Shown: piece by piece, positions 46,920-55,958 of the stretch
Layout of the letters: every line of letters begins with the position of its first letter
Numbering within the stretch: position 1 is the first letter of the stretch
Source of the DNA: Nitrospira sp.
Lineage (GTDB): Bacteria; Nitrospirota; Nitrospiria; Nitrospirales; Nitrospiraceae
Direction: 5' to 3'
Length of the DNA: 64,000 nucleotides
Assembly: GCA_022226955.1 (NCBI GenBank)
Contig: CP092079.1
Coordinates: 185,983 to 249,982, forward strand
The notes under the pieces: generated by a model
Database searches by the model: none
Told to the model about the DNA's origin: nothing
Seen by the model: only the letters and a program-made list of their open reading frames with translations
Program-made: the position numbers and the translations under genes

Positions 46920-48551
46920 ATGGCCAGTGTGTGGGATAGGCTTCCACGGCAACAGTATCTGAGCCTCGCTCCCTGGTGCTGGGTGCAACTGGAAAGCGGC
47001 GACGCGCCCGGCCCATTCCCCTTCGTCGCCGGCATCGCCCCTGAAGTCGTGGCCAGCTTGCACGAAGCGCATAGTTTATTGTCCAGCTCCATCGACACGG
47101 CCATCAGCGATGTGTTTTCGAAACGCGCGGCGCTGGACGATCCCGACCGGCAACGGCGCCTGGAGGATGCCTATGCGGAGCTGGTGAACTCCCGCCCCTA
47201 TCTCAAGCAGCATATCCGTTGCGGCCGGAAATCCGACGGCACGTTTCAATGGGAGTTCCCGACCGATCCCACTAAATCGGCCACCATCACTAACGGGGGC
47301 CTGCGGATTTTCCATTCAGTCAAACGGCAGGCCATTCCGATCGGATTCGATCAACGCCTGCTTGGTCCGGCTGTAGGCAAAGTGCTCGGCATGCTGGACG
47401 GCACGCATCAAGCCGAGGAAATCAAAACCGTGGTTACAGCGGCGCCGCGGGAAGCGCAACCGGTCCTGCTCAAGTTAATGGAGTCGCTGCACCAATACGA
47501 GTGCCTCATTAGTGCCGCGCAATCGACCGTCCGGCAACAGTGGCTCGACGTGGTGCAAGACCGGGATCTCGTGCATCTCGGCCATGCGGCGCTGCTCTAC
47601 CGCCAGCAATCGCAGATGCTGCTCTTCGATCCCTGGCTGCTTCCCTGGTTTGCGGAGTCCTCGGTGCCCTCGCTGTGGGGCGCATTGCTGCCGAAGCCGG
47701 CGGCCGTGTTCCTCACGCACGACCACGACGATCACGTGGACCCACGCACGCTCCTGCACCTTCCCAAGGAAACCCCGATCATCGTCCCGAGCCGGCGCAA
47801 TCGCAAGAAACTGCACTACGATTATCTCGGCCTGCTGCGCGAGATGGGCTTCGGACGAGTGGTCGAACTGGCGCACGGCGAACGTTGGGACTTCGACGGC
47901 GGCGCCGTCATCTCGGTGCCGTTTTACGGCGAAGATCCCTGCGATCTCGAAATGCCGAGAAACTGCTATCTGATCCATGACCGCGGGCAAAATATTCTGG
48001 TGCATGCCGACAGCGGCCCCACGAACAGCGGACGCTCCGCGCTCAAGGAACAGATTATTCAGCAACTCGTCTCGAAATACGGCCCGATCGCGCTCGTGCT
48101 TGCTTCGCAACAGCAACTGCTGGAGGTCCGAAGTTATGCGGCTCATGCCTCGCTGTCTCATCCCGGGAAGTGGCTGGACGTGGGCGAAAACGGCTATCTC
48201 ACCAATGCCTATCTGTCGGAACTCTGCGCCGCGGCACAGGCGAACCTGTTTGTCTCCTACGCCACCGGCGGCGCGGACTGGTATCCCGACCATCTCTCGT
48301 TCATGTTCAGTCAACGGAATCCGGCCAGGACGGCGCTGCTCACAGCCCATTGGGAACGTCCGGAAAAACTGAAAGACCTTCTCGACACGCAGGGTTGCGG
48401 GTATCATTACGCTCAAGCGCTCGATATCTACCGGGCCGGCCAAGACGGACGCATGGGAGCGATCGCACCGGGTGAATCCTTGACGCCGCTGGCGTTACAC
48501 CGCCTGGACCATGGCGACCCCCCGTTCATGAAGTCGGCCGGACGTCCGTAA
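46920..48551 (+). CDS. Metallo-beta-lactamase-fold protein with PqqD-like middle region
   Basis: 543 residues. The MBL core (about 210-430) has [14 protein letters not shown] (HxHxDH zinc motif), LFDPWLLP, and HADSG. Residues 120-195 ([40 protein letters not shown]) resemble the small winged-helix PqqD/RiPP-recognition type found before enzymes of peptide-modifying systems; this reading is by pattern only. Residues 1-110 are helical and not recognised. It is followed closely by the epimerase gene. UlaG-like lactonase or hydrolase activity is likely, with unknown substrate. Confidence 0.75.
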   Translation: MASVWDRLPRQQYLSLAPWCWVQLESGDAPGPFPFVAGIAPEVVASLHEAHSLLSSSIDTAISDVFSKRAALDDPDRQRRLEDAYAELVNSRPYLKQHIRCGRKSDGTFQWEFPTDPTKSATITNGGLRIFHSVKRQAIPIGFDQRLLGPAVGKVLGMLDGTHQAEEIKTVVTAAPREAQPVLLKLMESLHQYECLISAAQSTVRQQWLDVVQDRDLVHLGHAALLYRQQSQMLLFDPWLLPWFAESSVPSLWGALLPKPAAVFLTHDHDDHVDPRTLLHLPKETPIIVPSRRNRKKLHYDYLGLLREMGFGRVVELAHGERWDFDGGAVISVPFYGEDPCDLEMPRNCYLIHDRGQNILVHADSGPTNSGRSALKEQIIQQLVSKYGPIALVLASQQQLLEVRSYAAHASLSHPGKWLDVGENGYLTNAYLSELCAAAQANLFVSYATGGADWYPDHLSFMFSQRNPARTALLTAHWERPEKLKDLLDTQGCGYHYAQALDIYRAGQDGRMGAIAPGESLTPLALHRLDHGDPPFMKSAGRP

Positions 48552-48589
48552 ACACCGCCGGTTTCTCTATCTGTAAAGGAGTGCAGCGA

Positions 48590-49612
48590 ATGGCTGGAAC
48601 GCAGTCCCCGATTCTTGTCACCGGCGTGGCCGGATTCATCGGCTTCCACGTGGCCCAGCGCCTGCTGGCGCGCGGCGAGCAGGTCATCGGCCTGGACATC
48701 GTCAACGATTATTACGATGTCCGGTTGAAAGAAGCCCGCTTGGCGAAACTAGCGGCCACCAGCGGCCATCGCTTTCTCAAACTGAATCTGGCCGATCGCG
48801 CGGGCATGAAGGCGCTCTTTGCCGATCACGGCATCAAACGGGTCGTCCACCTGGCCGCCCAAGCCGGTGTCCGCTATTCGCTAATCAACCCCCACGCCTA
48901 CACAGAGAGCAACATCGAAGGCTTCATGAACATCCTGGAAGGATGCCGGCAGGCCAAGGTCGACCATCTGGTCTACGCCTCTTCCAGCTCTGTCTATGGC
49001 GGAAACACCCACATGCCATTCTCGATCCACGATAACGTGGATCACCCGGTCTCGCTCTATGCCGCCAGCAAGAAGGCCAACGAACTCATGGCCCATTGCT
49101 ATGCCCATCTCTACCGCATCCCCTGCACCGGCTTGCGGTTCTTTACGGTCTATGGCCCCTGGGGACGCCCGGACATGGCGCTGTTTATTTTCACGAAAGC
49201 GATTCTGGAAGGAAAGCCGATTGAGGTCTTCAATCACGGCAAGATGAGACGGGACTTCACCTACGTGGACGACATCGTCGAAGGCATCATTCGCACACTC
49301 GATCATCCGGCCACGCCGAATCCGGCCTGGAACGGCGAGCGACCGGATCCCGGCACGAGCTCAGCTCCGGCCAGGGTCTATAACATCGGTAATCATCAAC
49401 CAGTGGAGCTGCTGCACTTTATCGAAGTACTGGAAAACGCGCTCGGCAAGAAAGCCGAGAAGAAGCTGATGCCACTGCAGCCAGGCGATGTGCCTGCGAC
49501 CTATGCGGACATCGACGATTTGGCCAACGATGTCGGATTCAAACCGGCGACGCCAATCGAAGAAGGCATCCCCCGATTCGTGAAGTGGTATCGCGAATAC
49601 TACAAGGCGTAG
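48590..49612 (+). CDS. UDP-glucuronate 4-epimerase-like sugar epimerase
   Basis: 340-residue extended SDR. NAD motif TGVAGFIG at about 11-18, [12 protein letters not shown], the S-Y-x3-K site (SSSSVYGG then YAASKKANE), and [20 protein letters not shown] substrate loop. The GPWGRPDMA loop and D-I-V-N-D-Y-Y-D near the start are typical of UDP-glucuronate 4-epimerase, making UDP-galacturonate. The ATG at 48590 follows AAAGGAG. Ugd at 32065 would supply the substrate. Confidence 0.9.
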   Translation: MAGTQSPILVTGVAGFIGFHVAQRLLARGEQVIGLDIVNDYYDVRLKEARLAKLAATSGHRFLKLNLADRAGMKALFADHGIKRVVHLAAQAGVRYSLINPHAYTESNIEGFMNILEGCRQAKVDHLVYASSSSVYGGNTHMPFSIHDNVDHPVSLYAASKKANELMAHCYAHLYRIPCTGLRFFTVYGPWGRPDMALFIFTKAILEGKPIEVFNHGKMRRDFTYVDDIVEGIIRTLDHPATPNPAWNGERPDPGTSSAPARVYNIGNHQPVELLHFIEVLENALGKKAEKKLMPLQPGDVPATYADIDDLANDVGFKPATPIEEGIPRFVKWYREYYKA

Positions 49613-49632
49613 GCCGCTTCGTTCCGCACAGC

Positions 49633-50052
49633 ATGGGAATGGTTATGAAAGAACAACCGATGCCGCTCTCACCCGACGAGATTCGCGACCGCGTCGATCG
49701 CTATTTTGCCGCCTGGCATGCCCTTGATCCCACGGCCTGGACAGCCTGTTTCGACCCCGATGCCGTCAGCCATGAACCCTACGGAGCCGCGCCGGTTCAA
49801 GGACATACCGCGTTGAAGGCTCTCTTTCACTCCATCGCCGGCGCCCTGCGGGAAGTAACCATTCACGCGCAAGAAACGCACATCGCTCACAATCGCGCCG
49901 CCGTCGTTTTTCATGGCCAGGGAATCGGAAGGAATGGGAAGCCGGTCGACATACACGGAATCGATGTCTTCGAGTTCAACGAAGACGGACGGATTCAGAC
50001 GCTCTGGGCCTACTGGGATCCCGCCACCGTCCTGGCAAAACTGCGAGCCTGA
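49633..50052 (+). CDS. SnoaL-like / NTF2-fold protein
   Basis: 139 residues of one cone-shaped NTF2 domain: VDRYFAAWHALDPTAWTACFDPDAVSHEP, GHTALKALFHSI and VDIHGIDVFEFNEDGRIQTLWAYWDP. These are usually ligand-binding or isomerase-like; no substrate can be named. The start could be the ATG at 49633 or 49645; neither has a strong Shine-Dalgarno. An in-frame start inside the epimerase gene is less likely. Confidence 0.82.
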   Translation: MGMVMKEQPMPLSPDEIRDRVDRYFAAWHALDPTAWTACFDPDAVSHEPYGAAPVQGHTALKALFHSIAGALREVTIHAQETHIAHNRAAVVFHGQGIGRNGKPVDIHGIDVFEFNEDGRIQTLWAYWDPATVLAKLRA

Positions 50053-50067
50053 GAGTCGGACGACAGC

Positions 50068-50616
50068 CTACTGGCAGCCGACCGGAATGAACCCCGTTGC
50101 AAAAATCCGGTTCAACGCCATGTACCGCGCATTGTCGTAAAACGAATAGCTCGCCCCTCGCTGATTTCGGCCGGTCGGATCGCCGCCGTACGACGGGTCG
50201 GATCCAAAAAAGAAGCCGCCCCGCGTTTTTTCATTCAACCGGACCCACTCCCAATACAAGCCGCAGATGTCGCCCCGGCTCCCGGTCGCCGACGCGTGCC
50301 AATCCTTTGCCCAATCGGGGACCCGCTGCGTGCTACTGGTTGGGCCATCTTGAGCGTTGGGCGCGCGGTGGGACGGAACACCGATTGAGCGGGGAATGAG
50401 CGGCATGTCGTCCAATGAAGGAACCACCGACAATGGCTTCAGCGCCATCGCCCGGCAACCAGGCTTTTCTTTATTCGTATACACCACTGTGCCATCGGCT
50501 TGCGGACATTCCCATGTGTGAGACGGCTCCGGCGGAGGCGTGGTATCGCTGAATGCAGGGTTTGCAACAGTCAACGCCACCAGCATCATGACGGGAAGTA
50601 TCTGGTTGATCCCCAT
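50068..50616 (-). CDS. Exported protein with DUF4124-like N-terminus
   Basis: 182 residues. GGAGGTG about six bases upstream sets the ATG at 50616 and gives a signal peptide (LPVMMLVALTVANPAFS). The segment TWECPQADGTVVYTNKEKPGCRAM resembles DUF4124. The C-terminal half (GLYWEWVRLNEKTRGGFFFGSDPSYGGD) is Gly/Tyr-rich with a late Cys (VGCQ) and is not recognised. There are four Cys in the mature protein. It appears to be transcribed alone. The 50617-50805 spacer has a short GCGAGT/ACTCGC inverted repeat and nothing else. Confidence 0.72.
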   Translation of the reverse strand: MGINQILPVMMLVALTVANPAFSDTTPPPEPSHTWECPQADGTVVYTNKEKPGCRAMALKPLSVVPSLDDMPLIPRSIGVPSHRAPNAQDGPTSSTQRVPDWAKDWHASATGSRGDICGLYWEWVRLNEKTRGGFFFGSDPSYGGDPTGRNQRGASYSFYDNARYMALNRIFATGFIPVGCQ

Positions 50617-50805
50617 AGAGCACCTCCGGAAAAGAAAGATTGTCTCCACGCACCGGATACTCGTCAGCATCAAAATGCGAGTCGCCTGTACTCGCGACAG
50701 CCTACGCAATGAAAGCCGCGAGCGTCTATGCCGCTTTGGAGGGGGAAAATCATACTGGGGGCGGATTTGCCGAGATTGGACGCGCGAGATTGCACAGTCG
50801 CGCGT

Positions 50806-51498
50806 TTAGTCAAACTGTCGCAGCAGCGCCTCCGGCTCGACTCCGGCCAGCGACGGCAGGACGCAACCTGCCTCGCATAACTCACTGGCCGAATACGTCG
50901 TCGCCAGTCCAACAACGGGCATTCCTGCAGCCCGAGCCGCTCGAATGCCCGCCTTTGAATCTTCAACGACCAGACACTCCTCAGGCCTCAAGAGCGGCTG
51001 CGTGGCGCCGTTCAGCCGCTTCAAGGCCAAAAGATAAATGGCAGGATCGGGCTTCCCAACCGGGCAGTCGTCGGCCGATACAATCAGTTCGATAACCCGT
51101 TCGATCGCGGTCCCGCGCAGCGCCCGGTCAATCTGCTCGCGCCGGCCGCCGGACACAATAGCAAGCGGGCACAACGACCGGGCGGCTTGCACAAACTCAA
51201 TCACACCGGGAAACAGTTCGGGCTTGTGCGCGGCAAAATGGAACCGGAATAATTCGGCCTTCCGGTCCTGAATCTGCTGAACCAGCTCAGGGTGACGCCC
51301 GGCGTCGCATGTCCCGTCGCGCGCCGTGAGCAACAACGCGGTACAGGTCCGCTCATCCATCCCCAGATACGTCCCGTAATACTCGGCCTTGGATAGGGAC
51401 AGATCAAATTCCTGGAGCGCCCGGCAGAAACACTCCACATGCGCCGCCTCATCGTCCGCGATGACGCCATTGAAATCGAATAGGATCGCGCGAATCAC
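50806..51498 (-). CDS. HAD-family phosphatase (beta-phosphoglucomutase-like)
   Basis: 230 residues. The nucleophile Asp pair region reads LFDFNGVIADDEAAH; note Asn in the second Asp position's neighbourhood (DFNGVIAD, where DxDG is usual). Thus the general acid Asp two residues after the nucleophile is replaced by Asn. Motif II IVSGG and motif III/IV KPDPAIYLLALKRL...CLVVEDSKAGIRAARAAGM are present. The substitution is seen in some phosphonatase/dehalogenase-like and PGM-like members. The GTG start has AAAGGAA upstream. Confidence 0.85.
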   Translation of the reverse strand: MIRAILFDFNGVIADDEAAHVECFCRALQEFDLSLSKAEYYGTYLGMDERTCTALLLTARDGTCDAGRHPELVQQIQDRKAELFRFHFAAHKPELFPGVIEFVQAARSLCPLAIVSGGRREQIDRALRGTAIERVIELIVSADDCPVGKPDPAIYLLALKRLNGATQPLLRPEECLVVEDSKAGIRAARAAGMPVVGLATTYSASELCEAGCVLPSLAGVEPEALLRQFD

Positions 51499-51566
51499 TC
51501 AGGTTCCTTTCTCGACACTCACACTCACTCTACGCATCTCCACCGGACCCGACAAGAAGCTTTGCC

Positions 51567-51595
51567 TTGTTCGAGATCCTCCGCTGAGGTATTCT
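51567..51595 (+). promoter_or_regulatory. Putative promoter of the antiporter gene
   Basis: TTGTTC (51567-51572) and TATTCT (51590-51595) are 17 bases apart, about 95 bases before the ATG at 51690. Confidence 0.45.
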
Positions 51596-51689
51596 CCGCT
51601 CATATCGTGTGAATCGTGAGGCGCGGCGCAAACGGGATGAACCGGTCTCCCCGCCTGACCGTTCACACTCAATCCTGGCAGCCTATCGC

Positions 51690-53702
51690 ATGACCGACTA
51701 CAGCATCCTCAGTAATCTGCTGGTTATTTTCACGGTCTCCATTGCCGTCGTCTTTGTCTTTCATCAATTCCGGCTGCCCTCGATCGCGGGATTTCTGGTG
51801 GCCGGAGCGCTGATCGGCCCTCATGGCTTCAACTTGATCTCCGACTCCAGCGCCGTCCAAGCCCTGGCTGAAATCGGCGTCGTCCTGCTGCTGTTCACCA
51901 TCGGCATCGAGTTTTCGCTCGTGCAGCTGACCTCCCTGCGGCGCCTGCTCTTCATTGCCGCGCCGATTCAAGTCGGCGGCGTCGTCGCCATCACCTGGGC
52001 CGGAGCGATGCTCGCCGGGGTGCCCTGGCAGCAAGGCATCTTCTGGGGATTTCTCCTTTCGCTCAGCAGCACCGCCATCGTCTTGAAAGCGCTCGCGGCA
52101 AACGGCGACAGCGAATCGCTTCACGGACGCGCCACCATCGGCATTCTCGTCTTCCAAGACCTGGCCGTGGTCGCGATGATCCTCCTGACGCCGATTCTGT
52201 CCAGTCCCAGCGAAGGCGCCGCGTTCTCCATCCTCCTCACGCTGGGCAAGGCCGTGATCGTCGTCGGCCTGATCGTGGCCGGCGCCTGGTATCTCGTGCC
52301 AAAACTTCTTGAACATATTGTCCGCAGCCGCAGCCGCGAACTCTTCCTCCTCACGATCATCGTCCTGTGCCTCGGCATCGCCTGGCTGACGTCGCTGGGC
52401 GGCCTCTCGCTGGCGCTGGGCGCCTTTATCGCCGGACTCATTATTTCCGAATCGGAATTCAGCCACCAGGCCATGGCGGAAGTGCTGCCCTTTCGGGACA
52501 GTTTCAACAGCCTCTTCTTCGTGTCCATCGGCATTCTGATGGACTGGCGAATCTTGCTCCAATATCCCGTCATCGTCACCGGCCTGCTCGCCGCCATCCT
52601 GGTCATCAAATTCGTCGCCGGGGCCGGGGCGGTGCTCGCCGTCGCCATTCCTCCGCGTTCAGCCGTCATGGCCGGCGTGGCGCTCGCGCAGGTCGGCGAG
52701 TTCAGCTTCATCCTCGCGCAAGTCGGACAAGAAAATAAATTGCTGACCGGAACCCCCTATCAAATCTTCCTGGCCGTCTCCGTCTGTTCGATGATCATTA
52801 CCCCGTTCCTCATGCAATGGTCCCCGCACCTCGCCCGGCGGATTGAAGCGATGCAGCGTCTCCACCACTGGCTTCCCGAGCGAACGACCGCCCATGTGCT
52901 CGAAACGGAAGGGCGGCATCTCCGAATCAAAGATCATGTCGTGATCGTGGGCTACGGGTTGAACGGCCGCAATCTCGCGCGCGTGCTGAGCGAAACGGAA
53001 GTGCCGTACATCGCGCTGGATCTCGACGGCGATACCGTGCAACGGGAAACCAAGCACGGGCTTCCGCTGTATTACGGCGATGCGACGAATCCGACCGTGC
53101 TGCGCCACGTCAAGATCGAAAGCGCGCGGGTGCTGGTCGTGGCGATTTCAGACCCCTTCATGGCCAGGCGCACCGTGCAAATCGCCAGAGGGTTGAACCC
53201 AAAACTGCATATCGTGGTGCGCACCCGCTATCTGCGCGAGCTGGAAGAGCTCCATCAGCTCGGCGCCGACGACGTCGTACCGGAGGAGTTTGAAACGTCG
53301 ATTGAGATCTTTGCGCTCGTGCTCCGCACCTATAACATGCCGCAAGAATTCGTCATGCGAAAGGCCGAGCAGGTGCGCCGGGAAGGCTATGCCCTCTTGC
53401 GCCGGAGCGACTTGCCTGAGCTGGCGCATCATCTTCGCGGAGGCACCCTCAGCGATGTGGAAGTAGAGACCTGCCGGATTGAAGAAGGTTCGCCGGCGGC
53501 CGGGAAACTGCTCTCCCAACTGGCGCTGCGACCCATGACCGGCGCTTCGATCATTGCCTGGACCAGGGCGGGGGTAACCGAGTCGAACCCATCGGAAAAA
53601 ACCAAGCTGCTCCCCGGCGATATTGTGGTCCTCCTCGGCGCACGGGATCAGATCCGCCGGGCGATGGAACTGATCCTGCCAGCCGAATCCAAAGAACAAT
53701 AG
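51690..53702 (+). CDS. KefB/YbaL-type cation:proton antiporter with RCK domain
   Basis: 670 residues. About twelve membrane helices of the Na+/H+ exchanger (CPA2) type (to about residue 380), with PSIAGFLVAGALIGPHG, QDLAVVAMILLTP and GLSLALGAFIAGLIISESEFSHQ. Next is an RCK/TrkA-N domain with VVIVGYGLNGRNLARVL near 415 and a TrkA-C domain at the end. Probably K+ or Na+ efflux in exchange for H+, gated by a nucleotide. The ATG at 51690 begins the first helix; the upstream in-frame ATG adds a charged tail not usual in the family. Confidence 0.92.
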   Translation: MTDYSILSNLLVIFTVSIAVVFVFHQFRLPSIAGFLVAGALIGPHGFNLISDSSAVQALAEIGVVLLLFTIGIEFSLVQLTSLRRLLFIAAPIQVGGVVAITWAGAMLAGVPWQQGIFWGFLLSLSSTAIVLKALAANGDSESLHGRATIGILVFQDLAVVAMILLTPILSSPSEGAAFSILLTLGKAVIVVGLIVAGAWYLVPKLLEHIVRSRSRELFLLTIIVLCLGIAWLTSLGGLSLALGAFIAGLIISESEFSHQAMAEVLPFRDSFNSLFFVSIGILMDWRILLQYPVIVTGLLAAILVIKFVAGAGAVLAVAIPPRSAVMAGVALAQVGEFSFILAQVGQENKLLTGTPYQIFLAVSVCSMIITPFLMQWSPHLARRIEAMQRLHHWLPERTTAHVLETEGRHLRIKDHVVIVGYGLNGRNLARVLSETEVPYIALDLDGDTVQRETKHGLPLYYGDATNPTVLRHVKIESARVLVVAISDPFMARRTVQIARGLNPKLHIVVRTRYLRELEELHQLGADDVVPEEFETSIEIFALVLRTYNMPQEFVMRKAEQVRREGYALLRRSDLPELAHHLRGGTLSDVEVETCRIEEGSPAAGKLLSQLALRPMTGASIIAWTRAGVTESNPSEKTKLLPGDIVVLLGARDQIRRAMELILPAESKEQ

Positions 53703-53806
53703 CGTCTGCCTCGGATCGAGTGGCGTCTCGCGACTCGACCACCGCGCCGACCTGAATCTATTGCACGTCCAACTAATAATGGGAACTAGCTCGAACGGTG
53801 GGGGAT

Positions 53807-54898
53807 CTAACTTCTCCAGCGCAGCGTGACCGGTCCTTTGAGCGGATGGTCGAACGGCTGGCCAGTCTGAAGTGACGCAACATGGGCCACCTTCAGCTTG
53901 TGATACCACTTGGCTTGCTGGTCGGCATCGCCGACCAGGCGGAACGGCGGTTTGTGCTTGAGCCCGATCGACTGGCGGTCCATCGCCACTTTATCTTGCG
54001 CCAGAAAACCCTTGGCGAAGTATCTGAAAATCGACTTGCCGAACGGCAGCCAGCGAAAGGCGTTCCAGGCCGCGCAGAAATCCATGCGGGTTTCATGTTC
54101 CGTAATCGGCGTCATCAGGACTCGGATCGAGACCCACAGCGATCCGCACTGGATGAACTCATACCGCTGATTCGGCAACACGAAATCGATGGTCGTCGTG
54201 AGCTCTCCCCCTCCTGACACCCATTTCAACAGTTGATACGGCGGGCTGTTCTTCGACGGCGCATGGCCGATCATCCGAAATCCGTTCGGAATCGGCTCGA
54301 ACGTCTTCGCCTTGTCGTGCTGGCTGGCTGGCTTGCGCCACAAGCTGCTCTGATGCACATAGGGGCCATGTGCCGGATCCATCAGCCCCACCACGCCGTC
54401 ATCGAGCGTGCTGGAGAGCATCTGCGAATGCTGGAACATCAGATAGGGGCTCGACGGAAGCGGATGGCGCATCAACGGAGGAATCGGCCGGTCAGGATAG
54501 CGGCTGTCCGCCATATACACCCAGATATACCCATCCTGATCCTGGCAGGGATAAGAGGTGACACAGATCTTTTTCGGATCGATCGGAGAATCGCTGACCA
54601 ATGAGGGAATCGCGGCGCAGCGCCCATCCGCCTCAAATTGCCAGCCGTGATAGTAACACTCCACCCGATCCCCCTCCATCCGCCCAAAGGACAGAGGCAT
54701 GCCACGATGGGGACAGAGGTCGAGCATCGCGGAGACACGGCCATCCTTGGTGCGGCAAAGAAGAATCGGCGTGCTGAGCAGCACGACGCCCTTCATGGCG
54801 CCCGGAGCCACATCGGAACTGGTCGCGGCCGCATACCAGAAGCCCAATAGCGGAGGACTGCGTACCGGTGCGGGATCCTGTTCGAGAGCGGTGTTCAT
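53807..54898 (-). CDS. Rieske-type aromatic-ring oxygenase (PaO-like)
   Basis: 363 residues. The Rieske cluster is bound by C62/H64 (CPHRGMPL) and C81/H84 (CYYHGW). The mononuclear iron site is suggested by DDGVVGLMDPAHGPYVHQSS (D-x-x-H-x4-H pattern) near 165-185. Resembles pheophorbide-a oxygenase / vanillate demethylase-like enzymes; the substrate is unknown. It is divergent from dsrE2-tusA, with a separate strong promoter. The stand-alone Rieske ferredoxin at 27027 could be a donor, but that is a guess. Confidence 0.88.
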   Translation of the reverse strand: MNTALEQDPAPVRSPPLLGFWYAAATSSDVAPGAMKGVVLLSTPILLCRTKDGRVSAMLDLCPHRGMPLSFGRMEGDRVECYYHGWQFEADGRCAAIPSLVSDSPIDPKKICVTSYPCQDQDGYIWVYMADSRYPDRPIPPLMRHPLPSSPYLMFQHSQMLSSTLDDGVVGLMDPAHGPYVHQSSLWRKPASQHDKAKTFEPIPNGFRMIGHAPSKNSPPYQLLKWVSGGGELTTTIDFVLPNQRYEFIQCGSLWVSIRVLMTPITEHETRMDFCAAWNAFRWLPFGKSIFRYFAKGFLAQDKVAMDRQSIGLKHKPPFRLVGDADQQAKWYHKLKVAHVASLQTGQPFDHPLKGPVTLRWRS

Positions 54899-54941
54899 GC
54901 AAATGACATATCCAAGGTCTTATCAAAACACATTCGGCGGG

Positions 54942-54970
54942 ACTATAGCCAGCATCACGAATGCGGTCAA
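54942..54970 (-). promoter_or_regulatory. Promoter of the Rieske oxygenase gene
   Basis: On the minus strand TTGACC (54970-54965) and TATAGT (54947-54942) are exactly 17 bases apart, about 45 bases before the ATG at 54898. Confidence 0.72.
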
Positions 54971-54980
54971 GCTCGTTGCC

Positions 54981-55010
54981 TTGACAAGAAAAAGATACGG
55001 AGACTATAGT
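54981..55010 (+). promoter_or_regulatory. Promoter of dsrE2-tusA
   Basis: A perfect TTGACA (54981-54986) and TATAGT (55005-55010) are 18 bases apart, about 55 bases before the ATG at 55066. The -35 box lies only ten bases from the -35 of the divergent oxygenase promoter, and both use TATAGT as -10. Confidence 0.72.
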
Positions 55011-55065
55011 CAAAACACCTTGAAAACAGCGGCCGTTCGCACCGAACCATCACATTGAGGCCCTC

Positions 55066-55596
55066 ATGCAGATGACGCAAATAGAGCCTTCCGCCACGCT
55101 GGCGCAGTTACAGGAATCGAAACCGGACAGAGTGACCATCGTCCTCCTGAGCGGCGACTTAGACAAAGCCATGGCCGCCTTCATCATCGCCACCGGCGCC
55201 GCCGCCATGGGCATGCAGGTCACCGTCTTCTTCACCTTCTGGGGATTGAATACCATCCGCAAGAAAGGAGCCACCAGCTCGGCCAAAGACTGGCTGCGCC
55301 GCATGTTCGGCTCCTTGAACAAGGGCGGCGCCGACAATCTTCCCCTCTCGCGATTCCATTTCGGCGGGCTCGGCACCAGCATGATGAAACTCGTGATGAA
55401 GCAAAACCGGATGCCGGGAGTCCCCGAGTTGATGGAAACGGCGCTCGATCTGGGCGTGCGCTTCATCGCCTGCACCACAACAATGGGGCTCATGGGCATC
55501 ACCAAGGACACGCTGATCGACGGGATCGATCAATTCGCCGGAGTCACGACCTATCTGGCGGAAGCCAAACAGGGCAGCGTCAACCTCTTCATATAA
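55066..55596 (+). CDS. DsrE2-like sulfur carrier protein
   Basis: 176 residues of the DsrE/DsrF-like fold: VTIVLLSGDLDKAMAAFIIATGAAAMGMQVTVFFTFWGLN near the start, and FIACTTTMGLMGI, where the conserved Cys carries persulfide in the family. The hydrophobic first helix is typical of DsrE2, which moves sulfane sulfur with TusA. It pairs with tusA 26 bases downstream. Nearby sulfur-oxidation genes are not visible, so the role may be general sulfur trafficking or cofactor synthesis. Confidence 0.9.
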   Translation: MQMTQIEPSATLAQLQESKPDRVTIVLLSGDLDKAMAAFIIATGAAAMGMQVTVFFTFWGLNTIRKKGATSSAKDWLRRMFGSLNKGGADNLPLSRFHFGGLGTSMMKLVMKQNRMPGVPELMETALDLGVRFIACTTTMGLMGITKDTLIDGIDQFAGVTTYLAEAKQGSVNLFI

Positions 55597-55622
55597 CCGG
55601 TTCAGAGACGGAGAGACCGACC

Positions 55623-55865
55623 ATGCAGGCTGATGTGAAACTCGACACGCTCGGATATTTTTGCCCCATGCCGATTATTATGACCTCGAAGAAAATCAAG
55701 GAACTCGCCCTCGGACAAGTGCTCGAAGTGGTCTCCGACGACGAGGGGATCAAGAAAGACATGCCCGCCTGGTGCGAGACGACCGGACATCACATGGTCG
55801 GCATGGAAGAAGAGCAGGCCACGTCAGGCCGGGTCTACAAAGCCTTCGTCAAGAAGGCCAAGTAA
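55623..55865 (+). CDS. tusA: TusA-family sulfurtransferase
   Basis: 80 residues. The persulfide Cys is C14 in GYFCPMPII, the family signature. LGQVLEVVSDDEGIKKDMPAWCETTGH is also typical, including a second Cys. It relays sulfur to DsrE2 or to tRNA and cofactor pathways. GGAGAG precedes the ATG. A terminator follows, so dsrE2-tusA is a two-gene operon. Confidence 0.93.
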   Translation: MQADVKLDTLGYFCPMPIIMTSKKIKELALGQVLEVVSDDEGIKKDMPAWCETTGHHMVGMEEEQATSGRVYKAFVKKAK

Positions 55866-55901
55866 CGCCGGGGCGGCTTCCTTCATACAGCCAGCAACCA
55901 G

Positions 55902-55937
55902 CCGGAGGGAACCCAGCGATCCCCTCCGGTTTTTTTG
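55902..55937 (+). terminator. Rho-independent terminator after tusA
   Basis: A perfect 8-bp stem (55902-55909 with 55922-55929), a 12-base loop and a T-run from 55930 to 55936. Confidence 0.9.
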
Positions 55938-55958
55938 TTCCTATTCATCGAGAGCCCG

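Noticed and set aside
51669..52562. A 297-codon minus-strand open frame opposite the antiporter
   Set aside because: Highly charged Gln/Asp/His-rich translation, the mirror of membrane-helix codons; no start signal.
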